A stretch of DNA of 64,000 nt from Paraburkholderia phosphatilytica. GTDB taxonomy: Bacteria; Pseudomonadota; Gammaproteobacteria; Burkholderiales; Burkholderiaceae. Position 1 is the stretch's first letter. Each line of letters begins with the position of its first letter. Position numbers and translations under genes: made by a program. Below, in pieces: positions 48,068-56,053 of this stretch. The notes under the pieces are model-generated. The model searched no databases. It saw only the letters and a program-made list of their open reading frames with translations, and was not told the DNA's origin. Where the stretch lies: positions 1,294 to 65,293 of the forward strand of contig NZ_QQOA01000012.1 of assembly GCF_003443895.1 (NCBI RefSeq), in the 5' to 3' direction.

Positions 48068-48724
48068 TTATGCGCAAATTTTTTGACACGGTGCGTTCGC
48101 CAGAAAGACGGCGCGCGCGAATCCGCGAGGCGTAGCACTTCGGAAGTTTGCCCGCTCGGGTCCGGGTGGCGCTTTGTGAATGCGATCGTCTGGCGCCCCT
48201 AGCGTAGCGTCTCGCGCAACACTAGGCATCACGAAGCCGCCGCCCGTCCACAAGCACGTTTTCTTCGTGTAGTTGTCATCGGCGCAGTACGCGGTGAAAT
48301 CGCACGGGTGGAACGTGTGAGAGGGCTTGCCAAAGATCGAGGCGAACACGGATACCGGATTCTCGAAGAACCATTTTGCGCCGGTCAGCATGGCGATTGT
48401 CCGGCACTGCTCCGCGACCAGCGCGGCCTTTGCCTGGAAATGCGGGTCCTTCTTGCGCTTCGAGGCGAACCATCGCGAGCCAGATACGGCGACGTCGGTG
48501 CACGGCGGGAACCCTGCGACGAACACAACGCGCTCATTCTTGATTACGTACAGCAACGCGGGCATTACCTCATCAATCGTACCTTTGATCCGGAACACTT
48601 GCCCGTCATCTTCGCTTCGCTCGTGTTGCGGGTCGACCATGACCACGCGATAACCCGCGTCAAGCCACGGCTGAACGAAATTCATCGTCAGATTGCACAG
48701 GGCAATCACAGTGCCTTTGCTCAT
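48068..48724 (-). CDS. Cytosine-C5 methyltransferase-like protein
   Basis: A 218-residue protein with FPPCTDVAVSGSRWF (like motif IV PC), WFFENPVS (like motif VI ENP) and YTKKTCLWTGGGF (like motif VIII) in the order of C5-cytosine methylases. It is too short to have a normal target-recognition domain, so activity or target is uncertain. Starts within the NinB stop (ATGA). Confidence 0.65.
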   Translation of the reverse strand: MSKGTVIALCNLTMNFVQPWLDAGYRVVMVDPQHERSEDDGQVFRIKGTIDEVMPALLYVIKNERVVFVAGFPPCTDVAVSGSRWFASKRKKDPHFQAKAALVAEQCRTIAMLTGAKWFFENPVSVFASIFGKPSHTFHPCDFTAYCADDNYTKKTCLWTGGGFVMPSVARDATLGAPDDRIHKAPPGPERANFRSATPRGFARAVFLANAPCQKICA

Positions 48725-49134
48725 TGCATGAATTCCTCGTATCCCTTCCCTGCCGGAATCCTGACGCCGTTCGTGGTCGCGTAGGCCAGCACGTATTCGA
48801 GTAGCGAATTCATCCGCGCTACGCCCATGTGCGCCGATGACTCGCGCACGTTCACGAACTCGCCTTCGATGCCGGGGATCAAGTCAACCCCGCGCTGTGT
48901 CGCCATGCTGTGGCCGCTAATCAACAGCGTTTTCCACTGGATCGCATTGAACACGCGGCCGTGATACTTAAGCTGTTTCGCGATCAACCCGAACAAGGCA
49001 TGCAGAAACGCGTTCTGGCGGATTGTGCGGGTCGACGGCGCCAAGGTGAACACGGACCCATCCGGGGCGTCGACAAAGGCGTGTGCGGCTTCCTCGCGCG
49101 TCCCATCGTGCAGGATATATGTCACCTTATCCAT
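48721..49134 (-). CDS. NinB-family recombination protein
   Basis: A 137-residue protein of the lambda NinB/Orf family (RTIRQNAFLHALFGLIAKQL, KTLLISGHSMATQ), a single-strand DNA-binding recombination mediator. Overlaps its neighbours on both sides by 4 and 8 bases. Confidence 0.85.
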   Translation of the reverse strand: MDKVTYILHDGTREEAAHAFVDAPDGSVFTLAPSTRTIRQNAFLHALFGLIAKQLKYHGRVFNAIQWKTLLISGHSMATQRGVDLIPGIEGEFVNVRESSAHMGVARMNSLLEYVLAYATTNGVRIPAGKGYEEFMQ

Positions 49135-49591
49135 TGCTGTTGCGCTCCAAAATCAAAAGCCCGTTTTTTGTTCGGCCGCATCGCTTCCACCCTGCCGCAA
49201 TGAAGCAAAATCCAGGGTTCCTTGATTTGACCTTTTCCGAATCGACATAGGTATAATGCCTGCTACCAGGCCAGATGCAATCAGCAATTGCGTCCGCCTG
49301 TCGAATAAGGTGCGAGCTTCGATGCGGCGACTCGTTTCGAAAGACTGCGCAATTGACTCCTGATTGGCGCTCGCCAGTTCGAACGTCGATGCAATCATCA
49401 ATGAATTTTCGCCAGACAAAGCATGCGTTTCCGCTGATGGTTCGAAAGACAAACTTTTCTCCTGGCCCAACGAACAACTTACGTTCCCGTCCATCCTTGT
49501 ACTGATTTGCTGAGTAGTGCCGTTCATACAACTCCAAGCAATTCAGGTCGCCGTCTTTTGTGAGCCACCAAAGCGGCTCTATCGAATCCAT
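49127..49591 (-). CDS. Phage protein with a possible GNAT/Mom-like acyltransferase fold
   Basis: A 154-residue protein. The sequence ELYERHYSANQY, NACFVWRKF, NCAVFRNESP, ADCIWPGSRHYTYVD and SRNPGFCFIAAGWKRCGRTKNGLL follows the strand-helix order of GNAT folds, and RHY plus NPGxxFxxAGW recall phage Mom-type proteins. This is a pattern judgement only. GGAGC precedes ATG 49591. Confidence 0.55.
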   Translation of the reverse strand: MDSIEPLWWLTKDGDLNCLELYERHYSANQYKDGRERKLFVGPGEKFVFRTISGNACFVWRKFIDDCIDVRTGERQSGVNCAVFRNESPHRSSHLIRQADAIADCIWPGSRHYTYVDSEKVKSRNPGFCFIAAGWKRCGRTKNGLLILERNSNG

Positions 49592-50022
49592 GCTACCGGC
49601 TCCCCGAACGACAGATACTTGAGAATGCCGTCCCGCGCCTGCTCGAAGCCATGCGCGACGATGACGTAATAGCCCTTGGCGCGGAGCATGTCGTGTATCT
49701 GCTCTTGATCCTCGCTGACCACGCCGCCCTTTACGCGCTTCATTTCGATGCGTGCGCCGTGGTATGGTCCCATCGGCTCATCGATATTTATGTCGGGCAC
49801 GCCAGGCGTCACGCCCTTGCGCTTCGACTGAATTCGCCCCAGCTTGCCAAGTTTGCCTTGACCGTTCGGCACGTGGTAGGCCAGAAGCTTCGGGAACGCC
49901 ATTCTTAGCCAATCGAAGAATGCGATTTGTTCAGCGGATTCTAACGGTACGGCCCGCCCTTTTGACTGTGCGCGGCGCGGTTTCGGGGCTTTCTTCGCTG
50001 TCGGCTTCTGCGGTAATGGCAT
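49579..50022 (-). CDS. VRR-NUC domain nuclease
   Basis: A 147-residue nuclease: basic N-terminus (about 1-28), then ESAEQIAFFDWL, GVTPGVPDINI, ARIEMKRVKGGVVSEDQEQ, the E...GxPD...ExK...Q site of VRR-NUC enzymes. Its first 30 codons overlap the upstream gene. Probably processes branched DNA during replication or packaging. Confidence 0.88.
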   Translation of the reverse strand: MPLPQKPTAKKAPKPRRAQSKGRAVPLESAEQIAFFDWLRMAFPKLLAYHVPNGQGKLGKLGRIQSKRKGVTPGVPDINIDEPMGPYHGARIEMKRVKGGVVSEDQEQIHDMLRAKGYYVIVAHGFEQARDGILKYLSFGEPVAWIR

Positions 50023-50206
50023 GTGACTTATCGGACCTTATGAAGTTGAAAAGCTCTCTGCGTGCTGCCTCTGCTGCCGTGTCTCCGCTAGCCTGCCGGA
50101 TGCGATGAACGATCGTCTGAGCCTTTACGTAGTCACCGGCTCTACCGTCGCGCACCGCATCCATGAAGCGCCGCAGACACGCGGCCCGTTGCTGCTCGCC
50201 GTTCAT
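49931..50206 (-). CDS. Hypothetical phage protein, overlapping the VRR-NUC gene
   Basis: A 91-residue basic protein (QQRAACLRRFMDAVRDGRAG, VHRIRQASGD). Its ATG overlaps the exonuclease stop as TGATG, which supports translation, although its last 30 codons overlap the VRR-NUC start in another frame. Not recognised. Confidence 0.5.
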   Translation of the reverse strand: MNGEQQRAACLRRFMDAVRDGRAGDYVKAQTIVHRIRQASGDTAAEAARRELFNFIRSDKSHAITAEADSEESPETAPRTVKRAGRTVRIR

Positions 50207-51030
50207 CAGAACGCGAAATCCGGCTCAAGCTCCATTGCCGGTTCCTCGATCGGCAGGAACGACATGCGACGGTAGGCGCGATAGGCCGCGTCGGTGTCAT
50301 CCATGCAGTACGCAGCAACCTCGGCGATACGGCCGGTGCGGATGTACTCCCAAACCTGGGAGCCGTCCATTCCTTCTGTCTTGCCCTGCACGCCCAGCGC
50401 TGCGCACAGCGCATCCAGCTTGATATTGTTCTGTGCGTCCCATCGCTTCATGGTGTCGAACAGGCAATCGTCCCAGGGCTTCGCGCGCATCGCATGCAGC
50501 AGGATCGCGGGCGGCTCGACGCCCAGGATAACGGCGCGCTTGAACAGGAACGGCAGATCGAAACCGCTGATGTAATGGCCGATGAAAACCGGCTGACGCA
50601 TGTTGCACGCACTAAACGCCGACTCGATCGCATCGAACGCTTCGCGCAAAACAAGACCTTCGCCGAAATCTTCATTCCAGCTTGGGCTCCATATTGCCCG
50701 CGATTCGCCCGCACCGAACTTCAGGCCGATCACTGCAATCTGACCGCGTGCGCCGTCGAACGACGTCTTTTTGAGCGTTTCCTGTGCCGTTTCTTCGAGC
50801 TTTTCATCGCGGAACCGCGCAACCCATTTTTCGATGGCGGAATCCTTCGACGTGAACTTGATTTCGTTCGCGTCCGTCATGCCAAGCTCGCGGCATGCGC
50901 GCTCTTTCGTCATGTCGGACGGCGCCTTGAAGTTCTCGCGCAGATCGGCGCGAATTGCGTCCAGCGCTTCCGGGTTCTGGTCCGGAATCGTCTCCAAGTC
51001 GATACTGATTTCCAGCTTATCGATATGCAT
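50206..51030 (-). CDS. DnaQ-like 3'-5' exonuclease
   Basis: A 274-residue exonuclease of the predicted DNA polymerase B-like type. Exo I ISIDLETIPD (residues 8-17), Exo II GHYISGFDLPFLF and Exo III YCMDDTDAAYRAY carry the catalytic acids. It follows an operator-promoter and a terminator. No polymerase domain is attached. Confidence 0.85.
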   Translation of the reverse strand: MHIDKLEISIDLETIPDQNPEALDAIRADLRENFKAPSDMTKERACRELGMTDANEIKFTSKDSAIEKWVARFRDEKLEETAQETLKKTSFDGARGQIAVIGLKFGAGESRAIWSPSWNEDFGEGLVLREAFDAIESAFSACNMRQPVFIGHYISGFDLPFLFKRAVILGVEPPAILLHAMRAKPWDDCLFDTMKRWDAQNNIKLDALCAALGVQGKTEGMDGSQVWEYIRTGRIAEVAAYCMDDTDAAYRAYRRMSFLPIEEPAMELEPDFAF

Positions 51031-51054
51031 GGTGGTTTCCTTTGGTGGTGGAAA

Positions 51055-51087
51055 GAAAAAAGCCCGCTACGACTATCGCGGCGGGCT
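51055..51087 (-). terminator. Rho-independent terminator upstream of the exonuclease gene
   Basis: On the minus strand the stem AGCCCGC/GCGGGCT (51061-51087) is followed by six T and CTTT. The 13-base loop contains an ACTATC half-site of the dispersed operator. It lies between the promoter at 51108-51136 and the exonuclease start. Confidence 0.75.
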
Positions 51088-51107
51088 CTGTGCTGCGATG
51101 TATGAAT

Positions 51108-51136
51108 ATCATACTATCGCTATGATAGGTTTGCAA
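51108..51136 (-). promoter_or_regulatory. Promoter with CTATC-N5-GATAG operator (exonuclease unit)
   Basis: Minus strand -35 TTGCAA (51136-51131), 17-base spacer, -10 TATGAT (51113-51108). The 15-bp operator CTATC-GCTAT-GATAG (51114-51128) fills the spacer. A run of seven A lies upstream of the -35, like an UP element. Confidence 0.75.
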
Positions 51137-51145
51137 ACTGTTTTT

Positions 51146-51439
51146 TTACGTCGTCGCCGCCGTGGTGGTCGACGCCGGTTGCGCTGCTGCCGTCGTTGCC
51201 GGGGCCGCTGCCTGCTCCGCGCCCGCCGCAACGCGGGCCGCTTCCGTCGCGGTGCTCTCCGCGTGTTCGAAGTGCACGACGCGTTGCAGGCGCGAACAGA
51301 GCGAGTGCGCCTCATCGACAAACGCCTTGCTCTCGTCCGTCACGCCCTTGAACATCGACTGATTGAGCTTTTCGAGCGACTGGCGCGTGCGAATCAGCAA
51401 CTCCGCGCTGTTGGTTTCCACTTCGCTGATGATGGACAT
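51146..51439 (-). CDS. Hypothetical phage protein
   Basis: A 97-residue protein: helical N-terminal two thirds (SIISEVETNSAELLIRTRQS, FVDEAHSLCSRLQRVVHFEH) and an Ala/Thr/Pro-rich tail. GGAG lies 6 bases before ATG 51439. It follows the ParB-like gene by 32 bases. Confidence 0.65.
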   Translation of the reverse strand: MSIISEVETNSAELLIRTRQSLEKLNQSMFKGVTDESKAFVDEAHSLCSRLQRVVHFEHAESTATEAARVAAGAEQAAAPATTAAAQPASTTTAATT

Positions 51440-51471
51440 GCTTTCTCCTGGTGGTGCGGGTTGAACTGCGG

Positions 51472-52353
51472 TTATTGCTTGCTCATGGCATTGTCGATCG
51501 CGCCGCGTGCGGTCGTTGCCCATGCGACCTGAAAGCCGGTTGCATCCTCGACAACGAACCCTTCCGGTTGCTCGCCAACGGCCGCGCACTTTCGGCACGT
51601 CACGGACGCTGAAATCAGGTAATCGAGCCGCGTCGTGTCCGAATTCAGGGCCGCTTTCTTCGCGGGCTCGATATGCTTCGGCGTGGCCTTCGTCTTGCCC
51701 TGCGCCTTCGCCGTCGCTACGGCTTGCGTGAGAGTCGTAACGGCCTTCACGCCGTCTTGCTTCATCGTGCGCACCGCCGTGGTCGCGGAAACCTCGCCCG
51801 CCGTCACCATCTTGCGGATTGGCTCCGGAGCCGCTATCAGAGTGAGCGCTTGCGACACCTTCGTTACCGAGTACCCCAGGCGGCGCGCGATTTCCTTTTC
51901 TTCGATTCCGCGCAGCACGAGGCGCTTGATAACGAGCGCTTCGCCCATCGGCGTCAAGCGCTTGCCGTTGTTGTTCGTGATGAGGCCGAAAATCCGATCG
52001 TCTTCGGTCGTACCCTTCGCTTCCTGCACGACTGGCAAATTCTCGATGCCCGCGCCTTCCGTATTGGCGAGCATGACCGCCGCATACCGGCTGTGCCCGT
52101 CCTGAATGAACAGCGATCCGTCAGCGGCAGGCGCGATCACGATCGCTTTGTGACGCATGAATCCGTTAGCCTTGATGCTGTCGGCAAGCTCGCGAATGTG
52201 CTGCGGATATTCCGGGTCCGCCTCGCGTGCTTCGTTGAAGCCAGGGCGAACCGAAAGCGCGTTGACCGGGACCATGTAGCCGTCGAACGTCCCTTCCTTC
52301 ACTGCTCGAATGTGCTCGCGGCCGCCCGCTACGAATTCTTCTACTTGTTGCAT
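51472..52353 (-). CDS. ParB-like nuclease-domain protein
   Basis: A 293-residue protein with a ParB N-terminal domain (IRELADSIKANGFMRHKAIVI, IQDGHSRYAAVMLA), a helix-turn-helix (LVLRGIEEKEIARRLGYSVTKVSQALTLI), and a C-terminal CRKC pair. No parA accompanies it. Phage ParB-like proteins often serve in DNA modification or transcription rather than partition. ATG 52353 follows GGAG. Confidence 0.85.
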   Translation of the reverse strand: MQQVEEFVAGGREHIRAVKEGTFDGYMVPVNALSVRPGFNEAREADPEYPQHIRELADSIKANGFMRHKAIVIAPAADGSLFIQDGHSRYAAVMLANTEGAGIENLPVVQEAKGTTEDDRIFGLITNNNGKRLTPMGEALVIKRLVLRGIEEKEIARRLGYSVTKVSQALTLIAAPEPIRKMVTAGEVSATTAVRTMKQDGVKAVTTLTQAVATAKAQGKTKATPKHIEPAKKAALNSDTTRLDYLISASVTCRKCAAVGEQPEGFVVEDATGFQVAWATTARGAIDNAMSKQ

Positions 52354-52382
52354 GTCGACTCCATAGGTGGTGAAGTGGCGAC

Positions 52383-52410
52383 ATGATAGCATATCGCCGC
52401 GATAGTACAA
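52383..52410 (-). promoter_or_regulatory. Promoter with CTATC-N5-GATAG-type operator (ParB unit)
   Basis: Minus strand -35 TTGTAC (52410-52405), 16-base spacer, -10 TATCAT (52388-52383). The operator is ATATC-GCCGC-GATAG (52391-52405), one mismatch. A second GATAG half-site lies at 52385-52389. Confidence 0.7.
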
Positions 52411-52413
52411 CGC

Positions 52414-53277
52414 TTATTGAAGCCCGGTAATCTTGCGGATTGCTTCGAGCACGTCGCACACGTGCCGTACATTGGTTCGCTTTTTGGCGTGGTCGCTGAG
52501 CGCGTCCGTAATCTCGCCAGCACCAGGCAGACGGAACCGCGTTACGGGCTTCGTATTGCGCTCTTCGGTTGCGCCGTGCGCGTGCCCAGCATCCAGCAAA
52601 TCGAGCAACGCATGATCGATCGTATGTCCGACGCGCTCGCGCAATGCAGGGTCGGTTTCCGGTGAGCCGCGTTCGGCGCGAATGACGTCAGCGGGCCCGC
52701 CCTCGTATTCGTCGCCTGCCTCGATCCGATCCCATCCGGTCGGCGCGTACGTGTATGCGCGCTCGACAATATGCGGCGGCTCGTCTTGAACTGGCTCCTG
52801 CGCGGGTTGCGCAGCGGCCAATTTCGCACGCAGCACAACGTTTTCCGCTTCGAGTGCGGCGGCCTTCTCTTCGGCTTCCTTCCGCGCTGCTGCCGCTTCT
52901 TCGTCGCGCTTGAGCTGGGCCTCCCGTTCGGCGGCGCGCTTCGCTTCAGCCTTACGGTTTTCCTCGGCCTTGATTTGCGTGTCGTAACCAGCCTTGAGCG
53001 TGGCGAGGCGCGCCGTGTAGACCTTCGCGAGCGCATCAATCTCGCGGCCTGCCGTCAGGTGAGGCTCTTTCAGTTCGACGCGTTTAAGCTCGATGCTCGA
53101 AATGTGTTCCTGCACTTCCTGGCGGTCTTTGCGCGCCGCCTTATCGCCCGCCGTCGTGGTGCAGTCGTGGACGACGCCCTTATGCCGCTTCTCGAAGGCC
53201 GCTACCGCTTCCTCGATCGCGGAGAACGCCTGCACATGCGTCGATACTGCCGTCGTTTCTTTCGTGGTGGTTGTCAT
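52414..53277 (-). CDS. Coiled-coil phage protein, hypothetical
   Basis: A 287-residue protein with a long charged coiled coil (residues about 70-155, AEENRKAEAKRAAEREAQ) and a globular C-terminal part with RFRLPGAGEITDAL. GGGG precedes ATG 53277. Early phage genes next to Sak4 and SSB often look like this; function unknown. Confidence 0.7.
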   Translation of the reverse strand: MTTTTKETTAVSTHVQAFSAIEEAVAAFEKRHKGVVHDCTTTAGDKAARKDRQEVQEHISSIELKRVELKEPHLTAGREIDALAKVYTARLATLKAGYDTQIKAEENRKAEAKRAAEREAQLKRDEEAAAARKEAEEKAAALEAENVVLRAKLAAAQPAQEPVQDEPPHIVERAYTYAPTGWDRIEAGDEYEGGPADVIRAERGSPETDPALRERVGHTIDHALLDLLDAGHAHGATEERNTKPVTRFRLPGAGEITDALSDHAKKRTNVRHVCDVLEAIRKITGLQ

Positions 53278-53581
53278 TTAAAAACCCCTTCAATTCTTCG
53301 TCGGTATAGTTCCGGTCGTGGAAATCTGCATCGCCTAACACACGCATGGCCCCGTTCGCCCTGTGATGGCAGTACAGTGAGCCGCGCCGATGGGTGAACC
53401 AATAACCGGCGCACACGCAACCCATGCCGGTAAGGCCGGTATTGCGCTTTTGCATCCATGCGTCTATTCGGTAATCCCGAGCGCCACAATTGCACGCGGG
53501 TTGCGTCTTGTACTGTTCCGGTAGCAGGCGAAGCACGCGCCGTGCTTCACACTTTCGACACCGCGCGTGAAACTTCGCCAT
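53180..53581 (-). CDS. Zinc-finger-like phage protein, hypothetical
   Basis: A 133-residue protein with Cys pairs CRKCEARR and CNCGARDY (residues 8-35) and GCVCAGYWFTHRRGSLYCHHR. Probable zinc binding. AAGGA lies 9 bases before the ATG. The last 32 codons overlap the following gene. Confidence 0.6.
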   Translation of the reverse strand: MAKFHARCRKCEARRVLRLLPEQYKTQPACNCGARDYRIDAWMQKRNTGLTGMGCVCAGYWFTHRRGSLYCHHRANGAMRVLGDADFHDRNYTDEELKGFLNDNHHERNDGSIDACAGVLRDRGSGSGLREAA

Positions 53582-53600
53582 TATCTGGAGTCCTTACCGG

Positions 53601-54254
53601 TCAGAACGGAATATCATCGTCAGGGAACCCGCCGCCGTTACCGGGCGCGTTCGGATGGCCGCTATTGCCTCGCGAAGCGTTGGCGCCGCCGTTGCGCTTC
53701 AACGGCTTATCCTTCAGTGCGGCGATGAGTTGTTCCAGTTTTTCCGGAACCGTCTTGTGCGCGATAATCTCGCTCGCGGTCAGGTCATCGGCGGGTCGGT
53801 AGAATCCGACGATTTCCGGCTTCCAGTACGTGCCCTGGCCGTCCTTTCGCTCTTCCTCGACCATGCGAACCAGAATTCCGACTTCCGGCCCGATAAGTTC
53901 CGCGAACTGCTCCATTTCCTTCGAAACTTCCTTCTGCTGCTCGCGATCCCACACGAGCGAAGCGCGCCGAGCCGGTTTGATGTTGAATGCGCCGGTTACC
54001 GCGAGCAGCGCCATCACCAGGTCAAATCCGGACCATTGAGCGCCTGCATCGTTGTGCGTCCAGATGGACGCAGAGAGCTTTTCGCCGTTCTTGCTTTTGA
54101 AGTCGAACCCGATTCCGTGCGCTCCGGTGCGGTCGCTGTAGAGCTTTTCTGCGCGGGAGAACTTGCCGACGTAAGGCCCCTTTTCGTTGATGAACGCCGA
54201 TCGCTGATCGGCCTTCGTTGCGTTCGCCGTGGTTGCCTTGGTGAGTGCGTACAT
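53601..54254 (-). CDS. Single-stranded DNA-binding-like protein
   Basis: A 217-residue protein. The N-terminal two thirds look beta-rich (GKFSRAEKLYSDRTGAHGIGFDF) and the end is a Gly/Asn-rich linker with the acidic tip PDDDIPF, the hallmark tail of SSB proteins that recruits partners. Next to a Sak4-like ATPase it forms the usual annealing pair. GAGGT precedes ATG 54254. Confidence 0.8.
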   Translation of the reverse strand: MYALTKATTANATKADQRSAFINEKGPYVGKFSRAEKLYSDRTGAHGIGFDFKSKNGEKLSASIWTHNDAGAQWSGFDLVMALLAVTGAFNIKPARRASLVWDREQQKEVSKEMEQFAELIGPEVGILVRMVEEERKDGQGTYWKPEIVGFYRPADDLTASEIIAHKTVPEKLEQLIAALKDKPLKRNGGANASRGNSGHPNAPGNGGGFPDDDIPF

Positions 54255-54283
54255 GTCGTTACCTCAGGTGGTTAGGTGTTGGT

Positions 54284-54313
54284 ATTGTAGACTACCGCAA
54301 CGATAGTCTACAA
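54284..54313 (-). promoter_or_regulatory. Promoter with operator (SSB unit)
   Basis: Minus strand -35 TTGTAG (54313-54308), 18-base spacer, -10 TACAAT (54289-54284). The operator is CTACC-GCAAC-GATAG (54292-54306) and extends to a 10-bp perfect palindrome TTGTAGACTA/TAGTCTACAA. Six A lie upstream. Confidence 0.75.
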
Positions 54314-54321
54314 GCGGTTTT

Positions 54322-54978
54322 TTAGGCCGGCATGTTGATTTCGTAGTAGTCGCAAATCGCGGCATCCACTGCGGCCAGGTCGTTCGGCACCATGTCATCG
54401 GCAAACATGCCCATCGGCGCCTTTACCGTCGTGCGGCCGTTGTTCTTCGTGATGAACACGTTTTCGCGGTCGACAACATCGGCTTGCAGCACGATCGTAA
54501 CCATGCCTTCAAGGCATACCTTGTCGTCCAGCATCTTGCCCAGCGTCTTGCACTTCGTCCGGCCGTCGTCGGATTCCTCCGTGTGCGACATGATGAACAC
54601 GCGCACGTCATCCGGGAGCGCTGCCGCCGCGTTGATAATGTCCCAGGCGCGCCGACCAATGTCGTTGAACTTGTCGTAGCCCTTCTCATCCACGCGGCGC
54701 ATGAACTCGTTTGCCATCGTGTATTGGAAGTCGTCCACCACGATCACCTTGCGTTGCGTCTTCTGCATTGCCTTGATGATCGATTCCGCGTGGTCGGAAA
54801 CGAGGATGTTTCCTTTCGGATTCTCGCGGCCAAGGTAGTCCCAGCCCAACGCCTTACCCTTGAACGGGAGCGCTTTACGCAGCGCTTGGATAAGCAACGT
54901 CGAACTCGGTTGTAAGTTCCGTAGTGACGTGCTTTTGCCCGCGCCCGACTTGCCCAAAATAAACGAAACGGTAGCCAT
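54322..54978 (-). CDS. Sak4-like RecA-fold ATPase (single-strand annealing)
   Basis: A 218-residue P-loop ATPase: Walker A FILGKSGAGKSTSLRN (residues 7-22), Walker B KVIVVDDFQY, and VFIMSHTEE. Size and motifs match the Sak4/phage nucleotide-binding proteins that promote annealing with an SSB partner, encoded next door. GAGGG precedes ATG 54978. Confidence 0.85.
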   Translation of the reverse strand: MATVSFILGKSGAGKSTSLRNLQPSSTLLIQALRKALPFKGKALGWDYLGRENPKGNILVSDHAESIIKAMQKTQRKVIVVDDFQYTMANEFMRRVDEKGYDKFNDIGRRAWDIINAAAALPDDVRVFIMSHTEESDDGRTKCKTLGKMLDDKVCLEGMVTIVLQADVVDRENVFITKNNGRTTVKAPMGMFADDMVPNDLAAVDAAICDYYEINMPA

Positions 54979-55054
54979 TTAAACCCTCGATTTGCTGTTG
55001 CTGTTCGCACTCCCATTGGTGGTGGAGCGCGGCCTGTTCGTCATCGTGTTCCAT
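54875..55054 (-). CDS. Possible small phage protein upstream of Sak4
   Basis: A 59-residue frame (EHDDEQAALHHQWECEQQQQ ...) with GAGGA four bases before ATG 55054 and placed right after the operator-promoter. It overlaps the Sak4 start by 104 bases, which weakens the call. Confidence 0.35.
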   Translation of the reverse strand: MEHDDEQAALHHQWECEQQQQIEGLNGYRFVYFGQVGRGQKHVTTELTTEFDVAYPSAA

Positions 55055-55077
55055 ACATTCCTCACTGCATGAAATCA

Positions 55078-55106
55078 ATGATAGGCTATCTTGATGATAG
55101 TTGCAA
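55078..55106 (-). promoter_or_regulatory. Promoter with CTATC-N5-GATAG operator (Sak4 unit)
   Basis: Minus strand -35 TTGCAA (55106-55101), 17-base spacer, -10 TATCAT (55083-55078). Operator CTATC-TTGAT-GATAG is exact (55086-55100). An extra GATAG lies at 55080-55084 and six A upstream of the -35. Confidence 0.8.
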
Positions 55107-55222
55107 GCGGCTTTTTTAATTGCATGCGAGCCAGCTAACCAGCACGCAAATCAGAGCCGCCGCCGTCCACGTGCCGCCGATTACGATCACGTCGGCACGC
55201 CGGATTCTCCGAAGTGCGCGCA

Positions 55223-55618
55223 TCACTGGAGCACTCGACGCACGAGCTTGGCGGCGCGATTGCCTACCATCGCAAGCCAAGAATCGACGCGGCCCGCGTG
55301 GCGCGTTACCTCGTCGTCCACATCGATCGCGAGCGAAAACAGTTCGCGTGCAACGATGATTTGCCGCTCGACTTCCTCGACGTTATGCTGCGCCGTCTGG
55401 AGTGCGCGAACGCTTGCCGCATCCTTCAACAGATCGCTGTTTGCCTGTGCGATGCGCAGGTTTGCTTGCGTTGTTGCGCGTGCTGCGCGGAACAGTTCCG
55501 CGAACACCGGATCGGACGTGAAACCCATCTGCTGTTCTTTGATCGTCGGGCGGTTGCCGTTGCCGCCGCTCTGCGCCTTGGCGAGGGCGGTTTGCAGCGC
55601 TTCGGAAAATGCGGTCAT
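55223..55618 (-). CDS. Hypothetical phage protein
   Basis: A 131-residue helical protein (FAELFRAARATTQANLRIAQ, QTAQHNVEEVERQIIVAREL) with a coiled-coil look. It follows the 96-residue gene at 55671 by 52 bases. Not recognised. Confidence 0.6.
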   Translation of the reverse strand: MTAFSEALQTALAKAQSGGNGNRPTIKEQQMGFTSDPVFAELFRAARATTQANLRIAQANSDLLKDAASVRALQTAQHNVEEVERQIIVARELFSLAIDVDDEVTRHAGRVDSWLAMVGNRAAKLVRRVLQ

Positions 55619-55670
55619 GGTGGATGCTCTGTGTCTGGTGGAAATTGGCCGCGCAATACGGCCGTGAGGG

Positions 55671-55961
55671 TTAGCCGATGTGGTAGTAGCTTCGAACCAA
55701 GAGCGATGATGCGCTGGGGGAAGTGCGAATTCGAATACGTCCGCCTCGCTCAGACAGCGTTTCGGACAGCGCGCCGTCAATGAATTTGAGCGCTTCATTG
55801 CGGCTCACCTTAATGCCTTGGCAGGTGCGAAAGCACTTGCCATCGTCGCCATCAATTGGTAGTTCAAGGTGAGCCGTAACGAAGAATCGAGCGCCGCCCG
55901 GTGCATTGCGGATCATCTTGAGTGCGCTTGCTCGATCCAGCGTGTGTTCAGTGCGTTCCAT
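55671..55961 (-). CDS. Hypothetical phage protein
   Basis: A 96-residue protein (ASALKMIRNAPGGARFFVTA, RNEALKFIDGALSETL) with a GGGGAA before ATG 55961. First gene behind the operator-promoter at 55999. Not recognised. Confidence 0.65.
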   Translation of the reverse strand: MERTEHTLDRASALKMIRNAPGGARFFVTAHLELPIDGDDGKCFRTCQGIKVSRNEALKFIDGALSETLSERGGRIRIRTSPSASSLLVRSYYHIG

Positions 55962-55998
55962 AGCGTTCCCCTGTTGGTTTCGTGCTGCGATGGGATGA

Positions 55999-56028
55999 AT
56001 AATAGGCTATCTTCATGATAGCCGTCAA
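55999..56028 (-). promoter_or_regulatory. Promoter with CTATC-N5-GATAG operator (55961 unit)
   Basis: Minus strand -35 TTGACG (56028-56023), 18-base spacer, -10 TATTAT (56004-55999). Operator CTATC-TTCAT-GATAG exact (56007-56021). Confidence 0.8.
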
Positions 56029-56053
56029 GCACGAAAAATATCAGGGCAAACAC

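Noticed and set aside
51472..52353. ParB-like protein as evidence for a phage-plasmid
   Set aside because: No ParA or centromere repeats, and an integrase next to host genes argues for an integrated prophage.
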